This document shows positions 37,203 to 49,179 of a DNA stretch of 64,000 nucleotides, in pieces (positions within the stretch are counted from its first letter, which is position 1; each line of letters begins with the position of its first letter). The position numbers were made by a program, and so were the translations under genes. This stretch comes from Halobacillus sp. Marseille-P3879 (GTDB lineage: Bacteria > Bacillota > Bacilli > Bacillales > Halobacillaceae): positions 496,001 through 560,000 of the forward strand of contig NZ_OESS01000002.1 of NCBI RefSeq assembly GCF_900240285.1. The letters run 5' to 3'. The notes under the pieces were generated by a model. That model was not told the DNA's origin. It saw only the letters and a program-made list of their open reading frames with translations, and searched no databases.

Positions 37203-40200
37203 GCGAACAGATATACAGCGAATATTAGTTATAGGCTCAGGTCCAATTGTGATTGGGCAGGCGGCTGAATTTGATTATTCAGGTACCCAGGCCTGCCAGG
37301 CATTAAAAGAAGAAGGTTATGAAGTTATACTGGCCAACTCGAACCCAGCCACAATTATGACCGATCATACTTTTGCGGATAAGGTTTACATGGAGCCTTT
37401 AACGCTTGAGTTTCTTATGAAGATCGTCAGAAAGGAAAGGCCAGACGCTATTCTTCCGACCCTCGGAGGTCAAACTGGATTAAACCTGGCAGTGGAACTA
37501 AGTGAATCTGGTATACTTGAACGCTATCAAGTAGACTTGCTCGGAACTCCTTTAGATGCAATTCAAAGAGCAGAAGACCGTGAAAAATTCCGGACATTAA
37601 TGCATCAGCTTGGCCAACCTGTACCAGAAAGTGAAATCGTTAATTCTGTAGAAGAAGCGGTCCAATTTGCCAATCGAATTGGATACCCTGTGATTGTGCG
37701 CCCTGCTTATACAATGGGTGGTGCCGGCGGAGGCATGTGTGATGATGAGGATCATTTAAGAGAAATCGCACGCAGCGGAATTTCCCTATCACCTGTAAGT
37801 CAATGTTTAATTGAAAAGAATATTGCTGGATTTAAAGAAGTGGAATATGAAGTGATGCGTGATACAAATGACCAGGCGATTGTCGTTTGTAATATGGAAA
37901 ACTTTGATCCAGTAGGGATTCACACCGGAGACTCAATTGTATTTGCCCCGTCGCAAACACTTAGCGACCGTGAATATCAAATGCTGAGAAATGCCTCTTT
38001 GGAAATAATTCGTGCCCTCGAAATTGAAGGTGGATGTAATGTGCAGCTGGCCCTTGATCCGGACAGCTTTCAATACTACGTAATTGAAGTAAACCCAAGA
38101 GTAAGCCGTTCCTCTGCTTTAGCTTCCAAAGCTACAGGCTATCCCATTGCCAAAATGGCTGCAAAAATTGCAGTTGGTATGACATTAGATGAGATTAGAA
38201 ACCCTATCACCGGTACAACTTACGCATGTTTTGAGCCGGCTTTAGATTATGTAGTAGCTAAAATTCCGCGTTGGCCATTCGATAAATTTGCAAAAGGAAA
38301 CCGGAAACTCGGCACTCAGATGAAAGCTACTGGTGAAGTGATGTCGATTGGACGTTCCATTGAAGAAGCACTGTTAAAAGGAGTACGCTCTCTAGAAGGA
38401 GAAAATGAAGATTTATATGTAAACTCCATTCATAATCTTTCGGTAGAAGAGTTATTCCACAGAATGAAAAAGGCGGATGATGAACGAGTCTTTGTTTTAG
38501 CAGAAGCCCTGAGAAAAGAAGTTTCAATAGAAGAAATTCATAAAACCACAGGCATCGATTATTTCTTTTTAACTAAACTACAAAACATTATCAATCTTGA
38601 AAACACCCTTAAGGATAAAGGGTGGGATAATGAAATCATTAAAGAGGCTAAAGAAAAAGGCCTTTCTGATGGTCAGTTAGCAAGAGTACTTGGTGTAAGT
38701 GAAATGGATGTAATGAACTTCAGGCAGGAGCACAACATTCGACCAGTATATAAAATGGTTGATACGTGTGCAGGAGAATTTGTCTCAGAAACGCCTTATT
38801 TTTACAGTACGTATGAAGAAGAAAATGAGTCAGTTGTAACTGACAAGAAGAAAGTGCTGGTCATTGGTTCCGGTCCGATTCGTATCGGCCAGGGAGTAGA
38901 ATTTGATTATGCGACTGTCCATTCGGTATTGGCATTAAAAGAACTTGGCTACGAAGCCATCATCATGAATAATAACCCTGAAACAGTATCCACCGACTTT
39001 AGTGTGTCTGATAAGCTTTATTTCGAACCACTAACTTTAGAAGACGTAATGCACGTTGTAGACATTGAAAAGCCAGAAGGAGTGATTGTGCAGTTTGGCG
39101 GCCAGACAGCGATCAACCTTGTGGAAGGACTCAATCGATGTGGAGTGACTATCCTTGGTACGACAATGGAAGCTATTAATCAGACGGAAGACAGAGACCT
39201 GTTTGAGCAGCTTCTTAACAAACTTGAAATTGCGAAGCCGGGAGGAGAAAGTGTAACAAGTGAAGCAGAGGCTGTCCAGGCAGCAGCTGATATCGGATAC
39301 CCTGTTGTGGTAAGGCCTTCTTACGTACTTGGCGGTCGGGCCATGGAAATTGTTTACTCAGAAGAAGAGCTTAACATTTACATGGAAGAGAATGTCCGAG
39401 TACACAACGGTCACCCAATCTTAATCGACAAATATTTAACAGGTATGGAAATTGAAGTGGATGCGATAACTGATGGAGAAGACGTTCTTATCCCTGGAAT
39501 AATGGAGCATATTGAGAGAGCCGGCGTTCACTCCGGTGACTCGATGGCCGTTTATCCGACACAGCGACTGAAAGAAGAGTTGGAGCAGCAGTGCGTTGAT
39601 GCAACGGTTAAGATTGCGAGAGAACTGAATATGAAAGGATTAATCAATATCCAATTTGTTATTTTAGATGAGACAGCTTATGTATTGGAAGTTAATCCGC
39701 GTGCCAGCAGGACGGTACCATTCTTAAGTAAAATCACGGGAATTACCATGGCTCAGCTGGCTACTAAAGTGATCTTAGGCCAGACATTAAAAGAATTAGG
39801 CTATTATTCAGGACGAACCGAAAAGCCTGACGGAGTTTATGTGAAAGTACCTGTATTTTCCTTTGAAAAGCTTAGAAGTGTAGATACTACTCTCGGGCCG
39901 GAAATGAAGTCTACCGGTGAAGTGATTGGTTATGACCAGAGCCTGGAGAAAGCTTTATATAAAGGCATGACAGCAGCTGGACTCAAAATACCAACAGAAG
40001 GATCTGTGTTGTTAACTGTAGCTGATAAAGATAAAGCAGAAATGCTTGATATTGCAAAAACTTTCCACCAGCTTGGTTTTCAGCTGATTGCAACAAAAGG
40101 AACAGCTCAAGCGATTGAAGCAGCAGGGCTGCCTGTAGAAGCTGTAGGAAAGTTAGGAGCAGAGCAGAGAGATATTATTGATTTAATCCGCAACGGAGAA

Positions 40201-40394
40201 GTTCAGTTTGTAGTTAACACTATCAATACGGGAAGACGCTCCCGGTCTGATGGCTTCTTGATTAGAAGAGAAGCTGTAGAACATGGCATAGCTTGTCTGA
40301 CAAGTCTGGATACAGCCAAAACAATAGTAGAAGTGATAGATGCTATGACGTTCACAGCACGCCCTATCGATAAGAAGGAAGCGGTGTTCGTCTA

Positions 40395-40395
<1 letters not shown>
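37195..40395 (+). CDS. carB: Carbamoyl-phosphate synthase large subunit, pyrimidine type
   Basis: Makes carbamoyl phosphate from bicarbonate, ammonia and two ATP. 1066 residues with two homologous ATP-grasp halves: [20 protein letters not shown] at the N-terminus and [18 protein letters not shown] in the second half, and a C-terminal allosteric MGS-type domain. ATG 37195 after AAGGAGG overlaps carA by 8 bases. Equivalent to pyrAB. Confidence 0.97.
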
Positions 40396-42765
<2,370 letters not shown>

Positions 42766-42779
<14 letters not shown>

Positions 42780-43395
42780 CATCTCAGCATTGTTGTTACA
42801 AATCGGTGCAGTACAAGTTAACCCTAAACAGCTATTCACGTGGACGTCAGGTTTAAAATCTCCGATCTATTGTGATAATAGGATGACGATGTCCTATCCT
42901 CACGTAAGGGAGCAGATCATAGACCAAATGGTGGAGCACATAAAGGAACTTCCTTCAAGAATTGATATGATTGCCGGTTGCGCCACAGCGGGCATTCCCC
43001 ATGCTGCCTGGGTAGCTGATCGTTTGAATTTACCTATGGTCTACGTACGTGGAGAAGCAAAGAAACATGGTAAGGGAAACCAAATTGAAGGTGATCTATC
43101 TCAGGGAGATAACGTGATCGTAATCGAAGACCTCATCTCAACCGGGAAGTCATCTATCGCTTCTAGTGATGCCCTGAGAGACAACGGAAAAAATGTGGTA
43201 GAAATATTATCAATTTTTAATTATAATTTATCCTCAGCTCGGGATGCATTTGAGGAAAAAGGATATAATTATTACTCATTGGCGGATTATAGTGAATTGA
43301 TCGGTCAGTTAAAAACAAATGAAGAGTTAACAGAAGAAGATTATAGTAAACTAAATGAATGGAACCAACAGCCTGACATGTTTACTAATTCTTAA
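42766..43395 (+). CDS. pyrE: Orotate phosphoribosyltransferase
   Basis: Couples orotate to PRPP, forming OMP. 209 residues; PRPP motif VIVIEDLISTGKSSI and substrate segment WTSGLKSPIYCDNR. ATG 42766 has AGGAGGAG and overlaps pyrF by 14 bases. Last gene of the pyr operon. Confidence 0.97.
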
Positions 43396-43465
43396 TACTA
43401 GACAGATTTGCTCGATCATAAAATTATTAGTACGATAGTTATACTACTAATCGTTGGTGATGCAA

Positions 43466-43735
43466 ATGAATTCGAGGAAACATTCTGTTTTTATAGTAAC
43501 GAACGCCCTGTTAGGTCTGGGTACATGCATGGTTTACTTATATGTGTGGATTTCTCTTACCTTTATGGAGCCTGTGTGGTCATGGCAGCCTCTTCTGGGA
43601 TGTGCTGTTTGTTTTGTGGTCTTTATCTTATGGAATAGGTGGTTATTAAGAAAAGAACGCCCCCGGTACTGGGGGCAGGCTTTGTTCTCCTATTTAACTG
43701 CAATTATTGTTTTCATCTATTTTTTAAGTCGTTAA
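43466..43735 (+). CDS. Small hypothetical membrane protein
   Basis: Not recognised. Reading from ATG 43466 (GGTGAT four bases upstream) gives 89 residues with three hydrophobic segments: about residues 7-31, 38-61 and 68-88. Basic residues lie between the second and third (RWLLRKERPRYW). The same frame also offers TTG 43454, GTG 43457 and ATG 43460. It follows pyrE by 70 bases without a clear promoter. A GC-rich palindrome (43660-43677) lies inside the frame. Membrane-protein composition makes it plausible, but it may be lineage-specific. Confidence 0.5.
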   Translation: MNSRKHSVFIVTNALLGLGTCMVYLYVWISLTFMEPVWSWQPLLGCAVCFVVFILWNRWLLRKERPRYWGQALFSYLTAIIVFIYFLSR

Positions 43736-43765
43736 TACAAGCAGGAAAAAACTGATACAGCAAAA

Positions 43766-43806
43766 AATAATCCGAACCGATTTTATTGAAATCAGTTCGG
43801 ATTATT
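43766..43806. terminator. Hairpin terminator, probably bidirectional
   Basis: A 12-bp outer stem (AATAATCCGAAC/GTTCGGATTATT) and 5-bp inner stem with a 5-base loop. Flanked by A-rich sequence on the left and TTATTTA on the right, between convergent genes. Confidence 0.7.
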
Positions 43807-43829
43807 TATGTGAGGGAAAGGGGTTTTAG

Positions 43830-43965
43830 CATCGCTCCGTCAAAACACTCCGCTTTCCGTGTTCGGACTCAGCTACCTAGGAAAGCAAGGAGTACTTTCC
43901 TGCGGGAGGTTCAACTTTAGTTGTTCCCACAGGAGTCTTAAGTTTTTTGGCTACGCTTGCTTTAC
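43830..43965 (+). repeat. Degenerate Bacillaceae-type palindromic intergenic repeat, copy 1
   Basis: Contains the landmarks CACTCCGCTTTCCG, an AGGAAAGCAAGGAGT centre, CCTGCGGGA and TCCCACAGGAGTCTT. These are typical of the 100-150 base GC-richer intergenic repeats scattered through many Bacillaceae genomes (recalled from memory, not searched). CCTGCGGGA and TCCCACAGG can pair around CAAC-TTTA-GTTG. No coding frame. Confidence 0.5.
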
Positions 43966-43988
43966 AAACGCCCCGTGCTTTTTGCCTG

Positions 43989-45698
43989 TTATTTGTCTTT
44001 CAATCGTAAGACTTCTTCTGCATCAGGTGTAACATACAGCGTTTGTTGTTCATCATAGGTTACATAGCCGGGTTTAGCTCCTGAAGGTTTTTTGACATTT
44101 TTTATTAAGGTATAGTCAACGGGGACGGATGAAGACTGGCTGTACTTACTGTAATAAGCAGCAAGTCTTGCTGCCTCGAATAAAGTTTCTTCAGATGGAT
44201 CACTATCTCTTATAACAACGTGCGAACCTGGAATGTCTTTCGCATGCAGCCAGATATCGGTTTTATTGGCAACCCTATTTGTTAAATGTTCGTTTTGTTT
44301 ATTGTTTCTGCCTACAAGTATAAGCGTCCCGTCACTAGCCTGGAAAGCTTCAGGAGCCGGTTTGGCTGGTTTGTTTTTTGACTTTTTTGAGGATGCTTTT
44401 TTCTTTAGATATCCTTGATCCCTAAGTTCTTCACGAATATCCTCAATGTCCTCTTCACGAGCTGATTCTACTTGTTGAATTAAACGTTCAAAATATTCAA
44501 TCTCATGTTCAGCTTTCTTTATTTCTGCCTGGACTACTTGTTTTGATTTTTTTAACTTCTGATAAGTCTGAAAGTAATTTTGTGCATTCTCACTTGGCGA
44601 CTTTACCGGGTCGAGCTCAATCGTTAATTCCGATTGTTCTGGATCATAATAATCCATTACGGTTACAGAAGTATCACCTGTTTGAACGAGGTGCATATGA
44701 GCTGTAAGAAGTTCCCCCATTTTCTGATAGTCTCCGGCTGAGTCAGACTTTTTTAAAGTAGTTTGATGTTTTTTTATTTTACGTTTATTTTTTTCTAGTT
44801 CATTTTTTAGGAACCGGTGCAGGTCGCCGGCCTGCTGCTTAACTCGATCGCGTTCTGCTTTTCCTGAGTAAAATCGATCCAGCAGCTCACTGACTGTGGA
44901 ATATGACTTTCCCGTTTGTTGCGTATGTTCAAGCGGGAATACATGAAATTGTTCGCGATCTCCGGTAAACAGAACAGGTGTATAACTGTTGTGAATAATT
45001 TTGCTGCGAATTTCTTCATAACTCTTTTTGTAGGCTTCTAAGGAACCGAGCCGGGCCTGATAAGCAATTTCTTTCGTAATAGAAGGAGAAAAACCCATTA
45101 CACGGTTTAATATTTGCTGATCAATTTTTCCTGAATTGAAATCCAGCTTCCTTATTAAATCTTCCCCGGTTAAATCGATAGGATTTGTTTTCCCCTGGGA
45201 CGGTGGCAGCTTATAAGGCTGCCCCGGCATAACAGTGCGGTGGCGGTTTTGTGATGGAGGAAGGTGTTTGATGCTGTCTACAATATGTCCTTGATTATTG
45301 TCGACAAGTAATATATTGGAATGCTTCCCCATAACCTCGACAACGAGGGTCTTGATCGTTTCATCGCCAATTTCGTTGCGTGATTTCACATGAAACTTAA
45401 CGATTCGTTCCATTTCTATTTGTTCAATGCTTTCAATAAAACCTCCGACCAGGTGCTTCCGGAGCAGCATGCACAACATCGGGGGTTCTTTAGGGTTATG
45501 GTATTGGTCATTTGTTAAATGGAAACGGGCATAGCTTGGATGGGCTGAGAGTAATAAGCTATTCTTCGTTCCACTGCTTCTAATGGTAAACACAAGTTCT
45601 GTCTCAGTTGGCTGATAAATTTTAACGATTCGTCCCGATTGGATGCGTTCATTTAGCTCATATGTCATCGCTCGGGTTACAACGCCGTCAAATGGCAT
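43989..45698 (-). CDS. rqcH: Ribosome quality control factor RqcH (NFACT/YloA)
   Basis: Binds obstructed 50S subunits with peptidyl-tRNA and directs C-terminal alanine tailing; the family was earlier called fibronectin-binding protein. 569 residues: NFACT-N domain (MPFDGVVTRAMTYELNERI), middle coiled coil with LDRFYSGKAERDRVKQQAGDL, and NFACT-R domain with DIWLHAKDIPGSHVVIR. ATG 45698 follows AGAGGTGA on the reverse strand; GTG 45707 lies inside that SD. Only long gene on the reverse strand in this half of the window. Confidence 0.95.
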   Translation of the reverse strand: MPFDGVVTRAMTYELNERIQSGRIVKIYQPTETELVFTIRSSGTKNSLLLSAHPSYARFHLTNDQYHNPKEPPMLCMLLRKHLVGGFIESIEQIEMERIVKFHVKSRNEIGDETIKTLVVEVMGKHSNILLVDNNQGHIVDSIKHLPPSQNRHRTVMPGQPYKLPPSQGKTNPIDLTGEDLIRKLDFNSGKIDQQILNRVMGFSPSITKEIAYQARLGSLEAYKKSYEEIRSKIIHNSYTPVLFTGDREQFHVFPLEHTQQTGKSYSTVSELLDRFYSGKAERDRVKQQAGDLHRFLKNELEKNKRKIKKHQTTLKKSDSAGDYQKMGELLTAHMHLVQTGDTSVTVMDYYDPEQSELTIELDPVKSPSENAQNYFQTYQKLKKSKQVVQAEIKKAEHEIEYFERLIQQVESAREEDIEDIREELRDQGYLKKKASSKKSKNKPAKPAPEAFQASDGTLILVGRNNKQNEHLTNRVANKTDIWLHAKDIPGSHVVIRDSDPSEETLFEAARLAAYYSKYSQSSSVPVDYTLIKNVKKPSGAKPGYVTYDEQQTLYVTPDAEEVLRLKDK

Positions 45699-45722
45699 GG
45701 TACTCACCTCTCTAGTCTTGTC

Positions 45723-45751
45723 AGTATAGCAATGATTCGCTTCATTGTGAA
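45723..45751 (-). promoter_or_regulatory. Sigma-A promoter of rqcH
   Basis: On the reverse strand TTCACA (45751-45746), 17 bases, TATACT (45728-45723) preceded by TGC: a good -10 with extended element, about 25 bases from the start codon. Confidence 0.75.
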
Positions 45752-45808
45752 TAAATTTGATAAACTAAACTTGGTTTAAAACTATTTAATTATGGGACGG
45801 GATGTATA

Positions 45809-46690
45809 ATGATTCGTAGCATGACAGGTTATGGAAGGCAGTCGATACAATGGAATAATATAAAAGGTACAATAGAAATCCGAAGTGTTAATCACCGTTT
45901 TTTCGACTTCTCGCCGAAAATCCCCCGCTCTCTTTTATTTATGGAGGAAAAACTAAAAAAAATAACAGCTTCTAAAATAACAAGAGGACACGTTGATATA
46001 TTTATTAACCTTGAAGGTGAAGGGCTGACCACGGCTCAGCTGCAAGTTGATGAAGATCTTGTGCGCCAGTATAAAGAACAGCTTCATATCTTAAAGAGCA
46101 AGTATGAGTTGACTGGAGAAATTACTATTGATATGGTAGCTAAGTTAGACAACGTTTTTACGATTTCTGAAAGTGACAACTTCAATCATGAATTAACCGC
46201 TATGTTTGAAAAAGCTGTACTTGAGGCTTTGGATAACCTTATGGACATGCGGGAAAGAGAAGGTACCGAGCTAAAGGAAGACTTAGTAAATCGCTTGAAG
46301 ACGTTAAGCGGCATTGTTCAGAGAGTTGAAGCAAGACGGGAACATGTAGTGAAAGAATATAAAGAAAAAATTAAACAACGAATTGAAGATTATACGCAGG
46401 AACCCATAACGGGGGATGATCAAAAAGTTCTCCAGGAGGTAGCTCTTTTAGCTGAAAAAGGAGATATTACTGAAGAAGTAACTCGAATATATTCTCATAT
46501 TGAACAATTTTACATGGCTCTTCATAAAGGCGGAGTCACCGGCAGAACTCTTGATTTTATTGTGCAGGAGTTTCATCGTGAAATAAATACCATCGGTTCT
46601 AAATCTAATGACTCAGAACTTTCAAATCAAGTGGTCAAAATGAAAAGTGAAATTGAAAAAATAAAAGAACAGGTACAAAATATCGAATAA
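45809..46690 (+). CDS. yloC: YicC/YloC-family endoribonuclease
   Basis: 293 residues with the N-terminal signature MIRSMTGYGR and IEIRSVNHRFFD, and a C-terminal DUF1732 segment (GGVTGRTLDFIVQEFHREINTIGSKSND). Family members cleave RNA; the physiological targets in Firmicutes are uncertain. The SD is weak. It precedes remA and gmk, as in B. subtilis. Confidence 0.92.
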   Translation: MIRSMTGYGRQSIQWNNIKGTIEIRSVNHRFFDFSPKIPRSLLFMEEKLKKITASKITRGHVDIFINLEGEGLTTAQLQVDEDLVRQYKEQLHILKSKYELTGEITIDMVAKLDNVFTISESDNFNHELTAMFEKAVLEALDNLMDMREREGTELKEDLVNRLKTLSGIVQRVEARREHVVKEYKEKIKQRIEDYTQEPITGDDQKVLQEVALLAEKGDITEEVTRIYSHIEQFYMALHKGGVTGRTLDFIVQEFHREINTIGSKSNDSELSNQVVKMKSEIEKIKEQVQNIE

Positions 46691-46759
46691 CAATTGAGAT
46701 TACTACACGATTTTTCATATAATAGTAATAGATTAGTGTCCTAGAAGGAGGAAGTTTCG

Positions 46760-47023
46760 TTGAGTTTAAGGTTAATTAACATCGGTTTTGGCAATGTGGT
46801 ATCAGCAAATCGCATTATATCCATTGTTTCACCAGAATCTGCACCTATTAAACGTATTATTACCGTGGCAAGAGACAATAATAAATTAGTAGATGCTACA
46901 TACGGCCGAAGAACACGTGCCGTTATCATTACAGACAGTGATCATGTCGTTTTATCTGCTGTACAGCCGGAGACGGTCGGTCAGCGTGTACTAAGTAATG
47001 AAGAAATGTCAGATGATAACTAG
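46760..47023 (+). CDS. remA: Biofilm matrix regulator RemA
   Basis: A DNA-binding regulator of extracellular matrix and osmoprotection genes in B. subtilis, 87 residues. The sequence [20 protein letters not shown], then [20 protein letters not shown] is nearly invariant in the family. It starts at TTG 46760 behind GAAGGAGGAAG. It sits 12 bases before gmk. Confidence 0.95.
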   Translation: MSLRLINIGFGNVVSANRIISIVSPESAPIKRIITVARDNNKLVDATYGRRTRAVIITDSDHVVLSAVQPETVGQRVLSNEEMSDDN

Positions 47024-47880
<857 letters not shown>

Positions 47881-47904
47881 TATCGTTCGTTTTATACCGT
47901 CAAC

Positions 47905-47941
47905 AAAGCCGCGCTGTTTAAATTATAAAGCGCGGCTTTTC
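47905..47941 (+). terminator. Rho-independent terminator after rpoZ
   Basis: An 11-bp stem AAAGCCGCGCT/AGCGCGGCTTT with a 13-base A/T loop and a short T run. Confidence 0.85.
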
Positions 47942-47973
47942 GTTATTAATTGTTCATGAAGGGACAGGTTTCT

Positions 47974-49179
47974 ATGCTTACAAATAAAAAAATTGTGTTA
48001 GGCGTATCAGGGGGCATTGCTGCTTACAAAGCTGCAGCATTAACGAGTAAACTAGTACAGGCAGGGGCCGAAGTGAAAGTTGTTATGACAGAAAACGCAA
48101 AGAAATTTATTTCGCCGACAACTTTTCAGGCTCTATCACGTCAGCCTGTTTATTCCGATACCTTTAAAGAACAGGATCCCACGCAGATTCAGCACATTGA
48201 TGTAGCTGATTGGGCTGATCTTTTTTTAATTGCTCCAGCTACAGCAAATACAATTGGAAAGCTGGCAAATGGTATAGCTGATGACATGCTTTCCACTACA
48301 TTATTAGCTACGGAAGCTCCTGTATATATTGCTCCTGCCATGAATGTTCATATGTACAGCCACCCTTCTGTTATGAAAAATTTAAAGCAGCTGGACTCAT
48401 GGGGCTTTAAGTTTATCGAACCCGGGGAGGGTTACTTGGCATGTGGATATGTAGGAAAAGGAAGGTTGGAAGATCCAGAAACAATCGTTCAGTTACTGGA
48501 AAGTGAACAAAAGAACAAATCTTTGTTACAGGGAAAGAAGGTTCTAATAACAGCCGGCCCTACACAGGAAAAAATTGATCCGGTACGCTACTTTACGAAT
48601 CCATCAACAGGTAAGATGGGATTTGCGTTAGCCAGACAAGCTTCTCTTATGGGAGCTGAAGTAACTTTAGTAACGGGTCCGGTGCAGTTAGACACCCCCG
48701 CTGGAGTGCGTAGAATTAATATTGTATCTGCGGAAGAGATGTATGAGGCAGTTATGAAGGAATTTCCACACACAGATATAGTTGTTAAATCGGCAGCAGT
48801 AGCTGATTACCGCCCTAAAAACACATTTAATTATAAAATGAAAAAAACTACGGGTGATTATACGGTCGAGATGGAGCGTACGAAAGACATCCTTTTGGAA
48901 CTAGGAAGAAAGAAGACGAACCAATATCTCATTGGTTTTGCAGCAGAAACAAATGAGAGTGAGCATTATGGTGAACAGAAATTGCGCAAGAAGAATTTAG
49001 ACGCTATTGTAATAAATGATGTATCAGAAGAGGGTGCAGGCTTTGGACATGATACCAATGTTACAATTTATTTAACTAGAGAAGGCAAAAGAATTGTACT
49101 TCCATTAATGTCCAAGGATGAACTTGCGAAAAAGATATGGACAGAGGCTGCTGAGGAACACTCAGGTGAGGCATTTTGA
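47974..49179 (+). CDS. coaBC: Bifunctional phosphopantothenoylcysteine decarboxylase/synthetase
   Basis: Two consecutive coenzyme A steps in one protein, 401 residues. N-terminal flavodoxin-like CoaC with QHIDVADWADLFLIAPAT (active His), PAMNVHMY and the Cys loop LACGYVGKGRLEDP; C-terminal CoaB with ITAGPTQEKIDPVRYFTN and KSAAVADYRP. ATG 47974 was chosen because homologues start close to the KIVLGVSGGIAAYKA strand; ATG 47950 is also in frame. Overlaps priA by four bases. Confidence 0.96.
   Translation: MLTNKKIVLGVSGGIAAYKAAALTSKLVQAGAEVKVVMTENAKKFISPTTFQALSRQPVYSDTFKEQDPTQIQHIDVADWADLFLIAPATANTIGKLANGIADDMLSTTLLATEAPVYIAPAMNVHMYSHPSVMKNLKQLDSWGFKFIEPGEGYLACGYVGKGRLEDPETIVQLLESEQKNKSLLQGKKVLITAGPTQEKIDPVRYFTNPSTGKMGFALARQASLMGAEVTLVTGPVQLDTPAGVRRINIVSAEEMYEAVMKEFPHTDIVVKSAAVADYRPKNTFNYKMKKTTGDYTVEMERTKDILLELGRKKTNQYLIGFAAETNESEHYGEQKLRKKNLDAIVINDVSEEGAGFGHDTNVTIYLTREGKRIVLPLMSKDELAKKIWTEAAEEHSGEAF

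Noticed and set aside
43408-43638. Alternative frame of 76 residues overlapping the small membrane protein gene
   Set aside because: Starts at TTG without an SD, Cys-rich and without clean membrane segments; the frame from 43466 has better composition.
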